Under the pieces are notes generated by a model. That model was given only the letters and a program-made list of their open reading frames with translations, made no database searches and was not told the DNA's origin. This document shows positions 43,882 to 52,981 of a stretch of 64,000 nt of DNA, piece by piece; the first letter of the stretch is position 1; every line of letters starts with the position of its first letter. The stretch lies in the IMG/VR virus record IMGVR_UViG_3300033156_000775, positions 1-64,000 of that record. One strand, written 5' to 3'. The stretch comes from a virus. The translations under genes and the position numbers were made by a program.

Positions 43882-46800
43882 TTGAACTGATACGAAAGCA
43901 TCTTTCTAGTTTCTTAAGACCAATTGTAGAGGAGATTATAACTGAGGGGATTCAAATTGGTACACATACGATTTATTTAAGACCAACCTACATTGACATG
44001 CAAAATAATGCTTTAAAGAAAATTGGAACCTTGACTTTTGGTACTGGTGAAGATACTAATCTTTACAGGTCAGGAGTAGATACACTGAAAACAGATGATA
44101 CCTTCGAGGTAGCTGGAACAATCAAGACTGATATTATTCAGAACTATTCATCTGGTGATATTCTCCTCAAGGCGTTAACATCAGCAGATCTTAGAGTCCA
44201 GAATATGGGAGTAGTACTAGATAACATAGTGTCTATTGGATGGTATAACAATGCGGGTACCAAGATAGAACGTATTATTAGTTTGGATGAATACGACTCA
44301 TTTGTTATCAGAGGAGGATCTCCTGGAATCAGTGACAACTCTGTTAGATATGTTTCATTTGACATGTTAGGGAACACTACCTGGAACCAAATATGGCGTA
44401 TTTGGGATGAGACTCCAGCTGATACAGATTATTCAGATCCAGGAGCTAGTAGTGACTTACCTAGTGCTGGAGCTTCTTATGCAACTGACATAGTTAATAT
44501 CTATAGAGATTATAAGAGAGAAGGAGGAGACTTCTCTACATACATTAAGCTGTTTCCAGCTAAAGCAGAGTCTAAGACATCAGCTCAGATAAGAAAGTCC
44601 CCTCTATTGGTATTTATATCTAGATACTGGGATGGATATCAGAGTCAAGATGCAGAAGCTAAGATGCAATTTGAAGTAACGACTACTAGCCCATTAGCTG
44701 CTAATTTCTATTTGTCTCTATTAGGTACTACTGTTCTAAACATCAATTCAGCTGGTAATCTTACTCCTGGAACTCCTGATTCACAGGATATGGGTAATGA
44801 TGCCAGTAGATGGAGAGACCTATATCTGTCTAGAACTCTGGATATTGAATTAGATAGTTCCATAGGTGACGGAGATGACTATATAAGAGTAAAACGTAAT
44901 GACTTAGCTTCTGATGAGCCTGTGTTCTGGTTACATGAAGAGCAGAAGTCTGGAGGAGGAACTACTGATCAGATAACTCATCTACAGGTAAGAGGTCCGT
45001 TACATGCCTATGTAGCTAAGGATGTATCAGCTGATAGCTTCTTTACTCCGTATATAGATTTAGCTGATGTTAATTGGTCATGGGCTTTGGGACTAGGTGC
45101 TAGTGGTAATACAAGTGGAGATACTACATGGCTATATTTCTCATGGGTATATGGTACTGGTAGCTATCAAGAAATAGCTAGGATAGATAATGCTGGTTTT
45201 CTACAGATACGGAGTGGTATAACGACTCTGTTAGGAGGAACTACTTATGTTCCTACAGATCAAGTGCCATTGTATATAGCAGTTCAGTCTTCTCATGCAG
45301 CTAATTTAGCTGAATTCTGGACTGGTAGTAACAAAGTCTTCTATGTAGCTAACGATGGTAATCCTACGATAAATCATGCATCATCTCCATCTTTGATAAT
45401 GCAAGTAGGTGGGACTGATAAATTTAGACTAACATTTAATGGTACAGATACGCTTCTAGATGCTGTGACTGGAAATATCTATGCTAATGCAAACTTACTC
45501 CCTTATGGTTCTTATAGCTTAGGTTCTTTATCTAGTAAATGGCTTAACGCCTTTCTCAGCGGATACGCTGACATAGGATCTCTAAGAATAAGTGGAACCG
45601 AGGTTTTAACAAGTGGAAGAGTTCTTCAGAACGTTTCTGCTGATGCTGGAATAATTACAAGTGGACTTTTTAATGTAGCAAGGATACCTGACCTAGATGC
45701 TTCAAAGATAGTTTCAGGAGTCTTCGATGTTGATAGAATTCCAAATTTAGATGCTTCTAAGATTACTTCAGGGGTTTTTGACCTAGTTAGGATTCCTTCT
45801 ATCGACTGGACAAGGATGCCTTTCGATGATTGGAATGAATTGCTGGCACAATTAGGCAATACTGTCGGAGACTACTTGAGCCTAAGCTATCTTCAGATAA
45901 ACGGTTCAACTGTTTTAACCAGCGGTAGAGTATTACAGAATATCGCTTCAATAGCTCAGAGTTTACTTTCAGATGGGGATAATACGAGAGATTTGGGCAG
46001 TTTAAGCTATAGATGGCGAAATCTCTACATCGGAACAGATATTTACTTAGGTGGTGATATTCGTGGAGATGGTCAAAATGCTATTATTGATCAAGTAGAT
46101 GGTTCAAATGCCTACTTCCACTTTAGAAGCTATACTGGTTCTGGTAGCTACGTTAATGCAGCTTACTTAAATGCTGGAAAATTTGTCATAGCTGCTTCAG
46201 GAAACATACTTCCAGCTTCAACCCGAACACATAATATTGGGACTCCAGACTTGAGATACTATGATCTGTTTCTAGGTCATTCACTAAACATAGAGCTCAC
46301 AGGATCGATAGGAAATGGTAACAACTACATATCTGTAATAAGATCAGACTTAGCAGCTGATGAACCAGTATTCTGGTTACATGAAGAATCCATAGAAGCT
46401 GGATCTACAGACCAAATCACTCACTTACAAGTAAGAGGACCAGTTCACGCATATATCAACAAGGATGTTAGTGTCAATATTAGCTACACTCCGTATATAG
46501 ATGTAGCAGATGCTAACTGGAGCTGGACAGCTGGTCTAGGAGCTTCAGGTCCATCATCTTCAGATGATACATGGTTGTACTTTAGCTGGGTATACGGTAC
46601 TGGATCATACACTGAAGTAGCTAGATTCGATAAAGATGGATTCTTACAAGTAAAGAGTGGAATAACAACAGTACTTGGTGGTTCAGTAAGTGTACCAACT
46701 AGTGTAGTCCCATTGGATATAGAAGTTCAATCCAGTCATGCAGCTGATATCATGAAAGTAGTTAGAGGAACAAGTACAGTTTTTGAAATAGGTCAGTATG

Positions 46801-47153
46801 GTCATATAATAATGAACACTACGAGTACTTCAGTAATTCCAATCAATGTTAATGCTCCCTCTGGACAGGCAGCTGACTTACTGAAGTTATCAATAAACAA
46901 TGCTCCTATGTTCCAGGTTAGTAAAGCTGGTGACATTACAGTACAGGGACAAATATATGTTCCTAACATGGCTACATCAGACATATTTGATGACATTGAA
47001 ATAATTAAGAACATAAGATCAAAACCAGATGGTACTATAGATCCTGAGTCACTACCAGAGTTCTATAGAACTGGGAATGGAGTTAATCTTGTAAGGCTGG
47101 TAGGTTTATTACTTGGTGCTATTAAACAATTATTGGGGAAGATAGATGTCTGA
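43878..47153 (+). CDS. long tail fibre protein, 1091 residues
   Basis: An N-terminal helical attachment is followed by beta-rich fibre. Repeats such as D-A-S-K-I-V-S-G-V-F-D-V-D-R-I-P occur three times near residues 595-640, a repeat common in trimeric phage fibres. Two paralogous modules (about 44760-45250 and 46210-46720) share S-S-I-G-x-G, D-E-P-V-F-W-L-H-E-E, T-D-Q-I-T-H-L-Q-V-R-G-P and W-L-Y-F-S-W-V-Y-G-T-G-S-Y. The C-terminus has a short helix that could be an assembly foot. Probably the receptor-binding fibre of the tail tip. Confidence 0.75.
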   Translation: MIELIRKHLSSFLRPIVEEIITEGIQIGTHTIYLRPTYIDMQNNALKKIGTLTFGTGEDTNLYRSGVDTLKTDDTFEVAGTIKTDIIQNYSSGDILLKALTSADLRVQNMGVVLDNIVSIGWYNNAGTKIERIISLDEYDSFVIRGGSPGISDNSVRYVSFDMLGNTTWNQIWRIWDETPADTDYSDPGASSDLPSAGASYATDIVNIYRDYKREGGDFSTYIKLFPAKAESKTSAQIRKSPLLVFISRYWDGYQSQDAEAKMQFEVTTTSPLAANFYLSLLGTTVLNINSAGNLTPGTPDSQDMGNDASRWRDLYLSRTLDIELDSSIGDGDDYIRVKRNDLASDEPVFWLHEEQKSGGGTTDQITHLQVRGPLHAYVAKDVSADSFFTPYIDLADVNWSWALGLGASGNTSGDTTWLYFSWVYGTGSYQEIARIDNAGFLQIRSGITTLLGGTTYVPTDQVPLYIAVQSSHAANLAEFWTGSNKVFYVANDGNPTINHASSPSLIMQVGGTDKFRLTFNGTDTLLDAVTGNIYANANLLPYGSYSLGSLSSKWLNAFLSGYADIGSLRISGTEVLTSGRVLQNVSADAGIITSGLFNVARIPDLDASKIVSGVFDVDRIPNLDASKITSGVFDLVRIPSIDWTRMPFDDWNELLAQLGNTVGDYLSLSYLQINGSTVLTSGRVLQNIASIAQSLLSDGDNTRDLGSLSYRWRNLYIGTDIYLGGDIRGDGQNAIIDQVDGSNAYFHFRSYTGSGSYVNAAYLNAGKFVIAASGNILPASTRTHNIGTPDLRYYDLFLGHSLNIELTGSIGNGNNYISVIRSDLAADEPVFWLHEESIEAGSTDQITHLQVRGPVHAYINKDVSVNISYTPYIDVADANWSWTAGLGASGPSSSDDTWLYFSWVYGTGSYTEVARFDKDGFLQVKSGITTVLGGSVSVPTSVVPLDIEVQSSHAADIMKVVRGTSTVFEIGQYGHIIMNTTSTSVIPINVNAPSGQAADLLKLSINNAPMFQVSKAGDITVQGQIYVPNMATSDIFDDIEIIKNIRSKPDGTIDPESLPEFYRTGNGVNLVRLVGLLLGAIKQLLGKIDV

Positions 47154-47724
47154 TACTGAAGTTTATTATTACGTAGCTCAGACAAAATTCATGCAAGTAG
47201 ATCTACTTAAGAATGGTTCTTTCTCAGATGGTACTTTTAACAACTGGGATTACCATAGTAAGTTGGATATCGTTAGTCCTGGTTATGATGACGACTATTG
47301 TGTTGCCAGACAATGGGATTCGTACTATCATTATTACAGATCGTTTCTTATTTATCAATATGTTTCTTATCCTCCTGGTAGCGTATCACAAGTCAAGGTA
47401 AGAACTATTAGGATGAATGCTTGCTATTTCAGAGTATTTTACGAAGATGGTTCTGGAGATCAAGTGACGGTAGGACTTACGAGCTATTGGTCTACAAATA
47501 GTATTGCACCGAATCCAAATAAGAGAATAACGAGAATAGAGCTTTATGGCTATACGAATTCAGATTATCAAGGAAAAGCGGACTTGTTTGAAGTTGTATT
47601 GGAACCTACTGTAATGAAACGGGTACGATGGGCAACTTCTGACTACCACTTATTTTATGCTGATAGTGGAGGAAAATCAGTATCTTACAATGTTAGTGAC
47701 TATCATTTATACAGAGAACCTTAA
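47146..47724 (+). CDS. carbohydrate-binding-like protein, fibre-associated
   Basis: A 192-residue aromatic-rich beta protein: N-G-S-F-S-D-G-T-F-N-N-W-D resembles the start of CBM-type sandwich domains. It overlaps the fibre gene by 8 bases. Probably a fibre tip or fibre accessory. Confidence 0.65.
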   Translation: MSDTEVYYYVAQTKFMQVDLLKNGSFSDGTFNNWDYHSKLDIVSPGYDDDYCVARQWDSYYHYYRSFLIYQYVSYPPGSVSQVKVRTIRMNACYFRVFYEDGSGDQVTVGLTSYWSTNSIAPNPNKRITRIELYGYTNSDYQGKADLFEVVLEPTVMKRVRWATSDYHLFYADSGGKSVSYNVSDYHLYREP

Positions 47725-47758
47725 AATAGGAATTTCCTTTATTCTGAAAAGGAGGTGT

Positions 47759-47986
47759 ATGAATATGAGTAGAAGAATACCTCAGGTACGGGTAAATCCC
47801 AACTCAATAGAGTATTGGAAGGAGAAAGTACTTACAAGATCAGTGTCTCTGGACTTAGCTATTAGAGAGTTCTTTGAGGCTCTGAACTCATACATGAGAA
47901 TGGTAGAGGAAGAGCTCACTAAGCTAAAATCTGAAAACATTGAACTAAAGAATAAGCTTAAGGAAAAGGGAAAGAAATCTAGGTAA
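47759..47986 (+). CDS. small coiled-coil protein upstream of terminase
   Basis: A 75-residue basic helical protein; a very strong AAAGGAGGTG precedes ATG 47759. Its place just before the terminase genes suggests a packaging accessory, but no motif confirms this. Confidence 0.55.
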   Translation: MNMSRRIPQVRVNPNSIEYWKEKVLTRSVSLDLAIREFFEALNSYMRMVEEELTKLKSENIELKNKLKEKGKKSR

Positions 47987-47996
47987 GTGAGTGCTG

Positions 47997-48539
47997 ATGG
48001 GAAGGCAATGCAAAGTCTGCTATTCGTTGCATAGGAAGGAGTATGAGGAGCTACGCTTCCAGAAGTACCTGAAGCTGAAGGAGATCCAGGAGTACGCATG
48101 GAACAAGTATAGGGAGAAGCTGTCCATTGGGACTCTTTCTAGACACTTCAGGTTCCATGTTGAAGAGATACTGCATGCTCAGATAGAAGCTTCTAGGCTT
48201 AGGGCTGATGTTCTAAGAGAAGAGATACACAAGGACATTAGAGTGGCTAGGGCACTGAGGGAGAACCTAGAGATTCTAAATGAGCAGCTTAGCAGGGTAA
48301 GTGAGCTTGACAGTCCAGACCAACGTAACGAGGCTAGACAGATCATAGCTAAGATAAACGACACTATTGAGCTGCTTCTAAAGTTCTCTGACAAGATAAA
48401 GCTTGAAGAAGCAGGACCTAGTGAGGATGAGATCTTTGATAGAGTGGTGTATGCATTGGAGCCTCTACCTAATGAATATGTTATAGAGTTTAAAAAGAGA
48501 TGGGACGAATACCCAAAAGTTAAAGGGAAGAAGCAATGA
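47997..48539 (+). CDS. terminase small subunit (candidate)
   Basis: A 180-residue protein with an N-terminal C-K-V-C, a likely DNA-binding helical part (I-G-T-L-S-R-H-F), and a long helical oligomerisation region. It overlaps the large terminase gene by 4 bases, the usual arrangement. GTG 47991 is an alternative start. Confidence 0.65.
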   Translation: MGRQCKVCYSLHRKEYEELRFQKYLKLKEIQEYAWNKYREKLSIGTLSRHFRFHVEEILHAQIEASRLRADVLREEIHKDIRVARALRENLEILNEQLSRVSELDSPDQRNEARQIIAKINDTIELLLKFSDKIKLEEAGPSEDEIFDRVVYALEPLPNEYVIEFKKRWDEYPKVKGKKQ

Positions 48540-49090
48540 AAGATGTAGTCCGGACTATATATGAAGTCCCGGGTAGTGTTAAGTTCCAGCTGTTCTTATG
48601 GTACAAGGACCCAGTGCTCTTCTTCAGAGAAGTCTTCAATGTAGAGCCATACAGCTACCAGAAGAGAATCCTCAAGGAGTTTGTGAACTTAAAACGGATG
48701 ATGATCTCAGCTGCCTCAGACACTGGTAAGACACTTCTGCTAAGTGCACTAGCGTTATGGTCAGCTCTGGTAAAGTCCTTCATAGAGGACATCAAGTATC
48801 AAGTTGTGATTCTAAGTGGCTCCAGAGAGCAAGCTGAACGGCTATATCAATACACCAGGGAAGCGTTGATGTCTAGTGAGGTGCTCTACCCACTTGTGGT
48901 TAAGGAAAGAGGTAAGCCTAAGATCCTCAAGAGCTACGTTGAGTTCATCAATGGATCATGGATAAAGACATTTGCCAGGGCACTGACATCAATCCAGGGT
49001 GTACACGCACAGATGGTGATTGTTGATGAGGCAGCTCTTAAGGAGCTGGACTTCTTCATCAAGGATACTCTGAGAATATCCAGAATATGA
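48536..49090 (+). CDS. terminase large subunit, ATPase part (frame interrupted)
   Basis: Carries Walker A (S-A-A-S-D-T-G-K-T), Walker B with catalytic acid (M-V-I-V-D-E-A-A), and F-F-I-K-D-T-L-R, then runs to a stop at 49088-49090. In an intact terminase a coupling motif (a T/S-G-T-P-like strand) and about 25-35 residues should follow before the nuclease. They are absent at the break. The rest of the protein continues in a different frame from 49074. A palindrome copy with one mismatch (48545-48558) lies at the very start and encodes V-V-R-T-I. Confidence 0.75.
   Translation: MKDVVRTIYEVPGSVKFQLFLWYKDPVLFFREVFNVEPYSYQKRILKEFVNLKRMMISAASDTGKTLLLSALALWSALVKSFIEDIKYQVVILSGSREQAERLYQYTREALMSSEVLYPLVVKERGKPKILKSYVEFINGSWIKTFARALTSIQGVHAQMVIVDEAALKELDFFIKDTLRISRI
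48545..48558. repeat. palindrome core, one-mismatch copy in coding sequence
   Basis: GTAGTCCGGACTAT at the start of the terminase gene. Confidence 0.75.
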
Positions 49091-50840
49091 CCCTAAGAAA
49101 TGTCCAGATGGATGGAGGAGATATCACTGGAGTGCCGATGAATGTCCTAGGACCAAGAAAAAGCTAGAAGAGGCTAAGACACTGGATGAGGAGACATTCT
49201 CAATATACTATGAGGGGAAGCCATACAGCAAGGACCCAAACAAGGTTGTACCTATACATCTAATCAGAAGACAGTCTGAAGGTATCAAAAGATTCAAAGT
49301 AGATCCAGCTAACAGAGCTGGACTAATCATCTTCGGGGTCGACTACGGATCATGCTTTTCAGAAGACACTCAAGTCCTGACTAATCATGGATGGAAATAT
49401 TTCTATGAACTAAACCCATCCGACCTAGTTCTAACTTTGAATACTAAAACATTAAAAGCAGAATATCAGAAACCAAAGAAGATTCATTCTAGATTCTATT
49501 CTGGAGAAATGATATGGATTCATTCTAAGAATCTTGACATACTAGTGACTCCACATCATCCTATTCCCTTTCTTGATAGAAACAAGAAGAGACTCCATTG
49601 GCACTTGGCTTTCGAACGGACTACACATGATTATCTAATTAGGAAAGCTCGGTTTTCAGGATATAAACCAGATTTTTGGGAGATTCCTGAATATTATAAT
49701 GAATACTGGTGTGGACATTACCATTCAAGTCATAGAGAATATTTCAAGCCAAAGCTAAAAGTTCCAATTGAAGATTTCCTTAGGTTACTAGGCTGGTATC
49801 TATCAGAAGGTAATATTTTCAAAGAAGGATTTTACATCTCCCAGTCTAAGCTGAAACACCCAAAATATTGTGCTGAAATCAGTGCCTTACTCTCTCGACT
49901 TGGGCTAAATGTTGATTATAATTTCAACAACACTACTAAAGGCGGATACTTCAGAGTTTTCTCGATGCAGTGGAGACAATATTTTGCTCAGTTTGGAGAA
50001 AGTGAAGAACGATTCATCCCAGAAGACATTAAAAATCTAGATGGTTCTCTCCTAGAAATCCTTCTTGAGACCTTGATGAAGGGAGATGGTGCCAAAACTG
50101 GTTTTTACTACTGGACGGATTCAAAACAATTAGCAGATGACCTGCAGGAGATAGCTTTAAAGACTGGTAGATACATCCCTTGGATAAGCTCCAGGATCCG
50201 TAATGGGAAAGTAGAATACTCTGTACATATGAAGCAGACAGACTCTAGCCCTAACAAGAAACATTACGATGAAGTCAAATATTCTGGTAAGATTTGGTAC
50301 ATAGAAACTGAAAATCAAACATTATGTGTACGAAGAAACACTAAACCAGTATTTCTACATAATACAGCTGGGACGATGCTAGCTATTTTGCATAAAGTCG
50401 GTAAAGAATACCATCTCATAGATTTGCTAGAATGGAAAATGCAGAAGTACGATGACGTACAGGACTGGATAGAGTCTGTAACTGAGCTCTATAAACCGGA
50501 CTACATATTTGTAGATGCACTGCCTAAGGGAGAGTCTGAACGCACAGTTGACAGGCTTGGACAGAAGGGGTACACTGTGACTCCAGTGTTCTTCTCTCAA
50601 GAGAAGTCTAGGTACCAGACTAGGATGAGAAGTCTATTTAGCCTTGGACAAATATGGATTCCAGAATCGTTTGTAGACCTTCTAGAAGAGTTAAGAGCGT
50701 ATGAGTGGACTACCAAGAGAGGAGATGATAGAGTAGTAGCTTTGATGCTAGCCCTGATTGACCCTGAACCTTCAGAATCACAGTCGGTATTTGGGATAGC
50801 TGCAAGACCAATCTCCAGACCACTCTCCCATCGACTGTGA
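49074..50840 (+). CDS. terminase large subunit, nuclease part with intein
   Basis: The frame is open from 49074 (after TGA 49071-49073). It reads R-R-Y-H-W-S-A-D-E-C-P, then I-I-F-G-V-D-Y-G-S as the first catalytic strand of the RNase H-like nuclease. Spliced, it joins D-Y-G-S to T-A-G-T-M-L-A-I-L. Later acidic motifs are P-D-Y-I-F-V-D-A and T-K-R-G-D-D-R-V-V-A. With no start codon before 49437 it cannot be made alone as a full nuclease, so a frameshift, deletion or sequence error separates it from the ATPase part. Confidence 0.75.
   Translation, partial: EYPEYDPKKCPDGWRRYHWSADECPRTKKKLEEAKTLDEETFSIYYEGKPYSKDPNKVVPIHLIRRQSEGIKRFKVDPANRAGLIIFGVDYGSCFSEDTQVLTNHGWKYFYELNPSDLVLTLNTKTLKAEYQKPKKIHSRFYSGEMIWIHSKNLDILVTPHHPIPFLDRNKKRLHWHLAFERTTHDYLIRKARFSGYKPDFWEIPEYYNEYWCGHYHSSHREYFKPKLKVPIEDFLRLLGWYLSEGNIFKEGFYISQSKLKHPKYCAEISALLSRLGLNVDYNFNNTTKGGYFRVFSMQWRQYFAQFGESEERFIPEDIKNLDGSLLEILLETLMKGDGAKTGFYYWTDSKQLADDLQEIALKTGRYIPWISSRIRNGKVEYSVHMKQTDSSPNKKHYDEVKYSGKIWYIETENQTLCVRRNTKPVFLHNTAGTMLAILHKVGKEYHLIDLLEWKMQKYDDVQDWIESVTELYKPDYIFVDALPKGESERTVDRLGQKGYTVTPVFFSQEKSRYQTRMRSLFSLGQIWIPESFVDLLEELRAYEWTTKRGDDRVVALMLALIDPEPSESQSVFGIAARPISRPLSHRL
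49353..50363 (+). mobile_element. intein in terminase nuclease (337 residues, LAGLIDADG type)
   Basis: Starts C-F-S-E-D-T-Q-V-L, ends P-V-F-L-H-N followed by extein Thr. LAGLIDADG-like helices L-L-G-W-Y-L-S-E-G and L-M-K-G-D-G. Unlike the other two inteins it keeps the penultimate His. Inserted in the catalytic D-Y-G-(S) site. Confidence 0.85.
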
Positions 50841-50852
50841 TGCCCGGACTAC
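50839..50852. repeat. palindrome core, two-mismatch copy
   Basis: GATGCCCGGACTAC with ACACTT on the right; overlaps the terminase TGA stop. Confidence 0.6.
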
Positions 50853-50990
50853 ACTTCAGCATCTCCACCCCCTTCCTTTACGATACACCAAACATTCCAA
50901 CCCCAATAGAAACTAAACACCATTCATATAATAAGAAGAGAAGGGAGAGAATTCTATTCGTTTAAAAAAAAAGATATGGAGATCCTAAGG
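50853..50990. other. gap after terminase
   Basis: About 138 bases, C-rich then A-rich, with an A9 run near 50965-50975 on the plus strand (a T-run for the minus strand). It probably holds the terminator for the minus-strand genes entering from the right. No ORF seen. Confidence 0.4.
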
Positions 50991-51404
50991 TTATTCCTTT
51001 TCCCTCCATACATGGATATAGCCGATTAGCTGAGGGTATTCATATAGATCGTTATCGTCAAGCTCTATATCTTCAATGAAGAACTTATCGTTATCCTTAA
51101 TGTCCTTAGGCATCAATGCCTTTAATGCTTCTCTAATGTTATCGTCAGTTAATAGATCAGCTATCTGGTCTTTATCCTGAAGGGTCAAGCTATCATCAAG
51201 CCACTCTATAGGACTCATGCAGTTGTTTATGTCCTCAATGATCAAATCGATAATGTCCCTAACTGTTTCTCTATAGGTCACTGAGACACCGAACCTTATG
51301 CATGCAACCACATTAGGATCTACAAAGCTATGCCCATGGCCACTGTAGAAGTCAGCATATCCCACATAATCGATAACTGCCTCCAAGCTATATCTTCCTC
51401 CCAT
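50991..51404 (-). CDS. unknown acidic protein
   Basis: A 137-residue acidic soluble protein with a good AGGAGGTGG ribosome site. It starts inside the end of a zinc-finger ORF upstream. No family recognised. Confidence 0.6.
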   Translation of the reverse strand: MGGRYSLEAVIDYVGYADFYSGHGHSFVDPNVVACIRFGVSVTYRETVRDIIDLIIEDINNCMSPIEWLDDSLTLQDKDQIADLLTDDNIREALKALMPKDIKDNDKFFIEDIELDDNDLYEYPQLIGYIHVWREKE

Positions 51405-51507
51405 ATTTCCACCTCCTTATACATTTTATATGAGCCTGTCTACCACCCTTAAGGTTTACACTATCATCAAAATGTGTAGGCTTCCCACAAATCACACACC
51501 TAGCCAA
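51388..51507 (-). CDS. 39-residue zinc-knuckle protein
   Basis: Starts TTG 51507 after AAGGAGG. The sequence C-V-I-C-G ... H-F ... H-I-K-C can bind one zinc ion; the rest is basic (R-R-W-K-Y-G-R-K). It lies between the integrase-like gene and the 137-residue gene, overlapping the latter. Small zinc proteins of this kind in viruses are often DNA-binding regulators (inference). Confidence 0.55.
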   Translation of the reverse strand: MARCVICGKPTHFDDSVNLKGGRQAHIKCIRRWKYGRKI

Positions 51508-51511
51508 TCCC

Positions 51512-52252
51512 CTAATCCTCCTTTATGGTTGATTCTAAGATGAGCTTCTCATGCTGAAGCTCATCTATAACTCTAAGGATCAGCTTAGGGTTATGGTTAT
51601 AATACACTTCACAGACACCTTTAATCAGCTCTAGAACTTCAGAATTATCCAAGCTCATTATTAGATCTAAATTGCAGTACACCCATTTTTTAATGTTCAC
51701 AAATGTCTGTTCAGCTCTAGTGTTATATGGTCTTTTCTGGTTTTTAGGATATACGACTAGAGTTATTCCTATCCTCTCAAGGGCCTTAGCAACCTTCATT
51801 AAAACCCTATCTGAACGTAGATACTTGATATTTTCCCCAGCATCTAGAGCTTTTTGAACCAAGAATAACACTTTAAAGCTATTTTCAACTCTACCGATCC
51901 ATAAATGATACACTACCCGATTAGTCTTAATGTTTCTAATTGTGCCTAAAATTATGCCCTTTAAGACTTTTCTAGAATGATGTTTATCAGCTATCGAACC
52001 GTTAGTTATCGGTCTGGTGAAGTCTAAGACATGAGTTATTTTCTCAATAGGGACATGATCATTCAGCTTCTGTTTCTGATGTGGATTATGCTTATCAAAG
52101 TCTCTTTTAGCTTCATAAGATTCAGCTTTAAGCAACCAATTCTTAATTGTCTGATGTGACACATTGTAACACTTAGCTATAGCCGTTAATCCAAAGTTGA
52201 GCTCATGAAGCATTTTTATCTCATTGATCTTTTCCATTTTTCCAACCCTCAT
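51512..52252 (-). CDS. HTH plus DDE-type integrase/transposase-like protein
   Basis: A 246-residue protein with an N-terminal HTH (G-L-T-A-I-A-K-C-Y-N-V-S-H-Q-T-I-K) and an rve-like core: L-D-F-T-R-P (first Asp), Y-L-R-S-D-R (second Asp), and R-A-E-Q-T-F-V-N-I-K-K-W (catalytic Glu). This is the spacing of IS6/IS481-like recombinases. No terminal repeats bounding it were found, so it may be an integrated element's gene or a viral regulator. An 8-bp inverted repeat lies just upstream of its start. Confidence 0.65.
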   Translation of the reverse strand: MRVGKMEKINEIKMLHELNFGLTAIAKCYNVSHQTIKNWLLKAESYEAKRDFDKHNPHQKQKLNDHVPIEKITHVLDFTRPITNGSIADKHHSRKVLKGIILGTIRNIKTNRVVYHLWIGRVENSFKVLFLVQKALDAGENIKYLRSDRVLMKVAKALERIGITLVVYPKNQKRPYNTRAEQTFVNIKKWVYCNLDLIMSLDNSEVLELIKGVCEVYYNHNPKLILRVIDELQHEKLILESTIKED

Positions 52253-52257
52253 TTTTT

Positions 52258-52280
52258 GGTTATTCTATAGAGGAATAACC
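52258..52280. promoter_or_regulatory. inverted repeat GGTTATTC-n7-GAATAACC upstream of integrase-like gene
   Basis: Perfect 8-bp arms 5 bases upstream of the minus-strand start at 52252; placed as an operator or a recombinase site. Confidence 0.55.
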
Positions 52281-52359
52281 TAATAAGACTTTATATTATG
52301 CACATATTAGGAAGCTAATATTTTATAACCAACTGGAATATTTCCACATGAGATTATGG

Positions 52360-52387
52360 CTTTAAGGCTTTACACAAAGCCTTAAAG
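52360..52387. repeat. perfect 12-bp hairpin with ACAC loop
   Basis: CTTTAAGGCTTT-ACAC-AAAGCCTTAAAG. No T-run follows, so it is not an obvious terminator. Confidence 0.75.
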
Positions 52388-52478
52388 TATGGGGAGAGCT
52401 CAAGCCCAACCCCCAGCCCCACCTCAAGCTCAAAGCTCTTAAAGAAAAGGAAAAAGTAAACCGCACTACATCCAAAAT

Positions 52479-52487
52479 CTTATATAC
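52479..52487 (+). promoter_or_regulatory. archaeal TATA box for 52540-53184 genes
   Basis: CTTATATAC about 55 bases before ATG 52540; a ribosome site AAGGAGG precedes that ATG. Confidence 0.55.
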
Positions 52488-52539
52488 ACCATACGCACAT
52501 AACTAAAAACCACAAAAGAAAAGGAGGAATGAAACAGAA

Positions 52540-52737
52540 ATGGTTTATAAATCGAGAAATCCCCTGTTTAGAGACTTAACCGATGAGGAGGAGAAGGAGT
52601 TTAGAGAATCCGCTGAAAGCTTCTGTCAACATGGCTTTTCGCTGTATAGTGAAGTATTGAAGGCAATTCATCCAGTGGTACGGAAAGAGATCATTAGGGT
52701 TCTGGAAGAGAGTCTTAGAGAGCAAGGGGAATTTTAG
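52540..52737 (+). CDS. small protein, unknown
   Basis: A 65-residue acidic helical protein. AAAGGAGGAATG lies about 12 bases upstream of ATG 52540. First of three small genes behind a common TATA promoter. Confidence 0.55.
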   Translation: MVYKSRNPLFRDLTDEEEKEFRESAESFCQHGFSLYSEVLKAIHPVVRKEIIRVLEESLREQGEF

Positions 52738-52756
52738 GAAGTAAGGAGAAACAGAA

Positions 52757-52981
52757 ATGAACCGTAGAGAAATTAAGGAACGTATAGAGAGGATAAAGGG
52801 GAACATTGAATACCTAGAGAAGAACCGTATCTGTGAAGAAATGAAGAGGCACAACAGAGAACTTTATGAAACATCAGAGGAATTTAGAAACATGGTTAAA
52901 GGGCAAAAACACCTAGAGGATAACGCACTCAAAACCTGGGATTTAGAGATCGAGAGATTAACGGAGATGCTGAAGAAATGA
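52757..52981 (+). CDS. small coiled-coil protein
   Basis: A 74-residue, highly charged helical protein, overlapped by the next gene (ATGA at 52978-52981). Function unknown. Confidence 0.5.
   Translation: MNRREIKERIERIKGNIEYLEKNRICEEMKRHNRELYETSEEFRNMVKGQKHLEDNALKTWDLEIERLTEMLKK

Larger units (their letters stand above)
52281..52539. other. intergenic region with hairpin, repeats and promoter
   Basis: No ORF seen. It contains a perfect hairpin (52360-52387), AGCTCAAGC-type direct repeats near 52400-52437 and a TATA box near 52479-52487. A candidate control or replication region at a strand switch. Confidence 0.4.
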
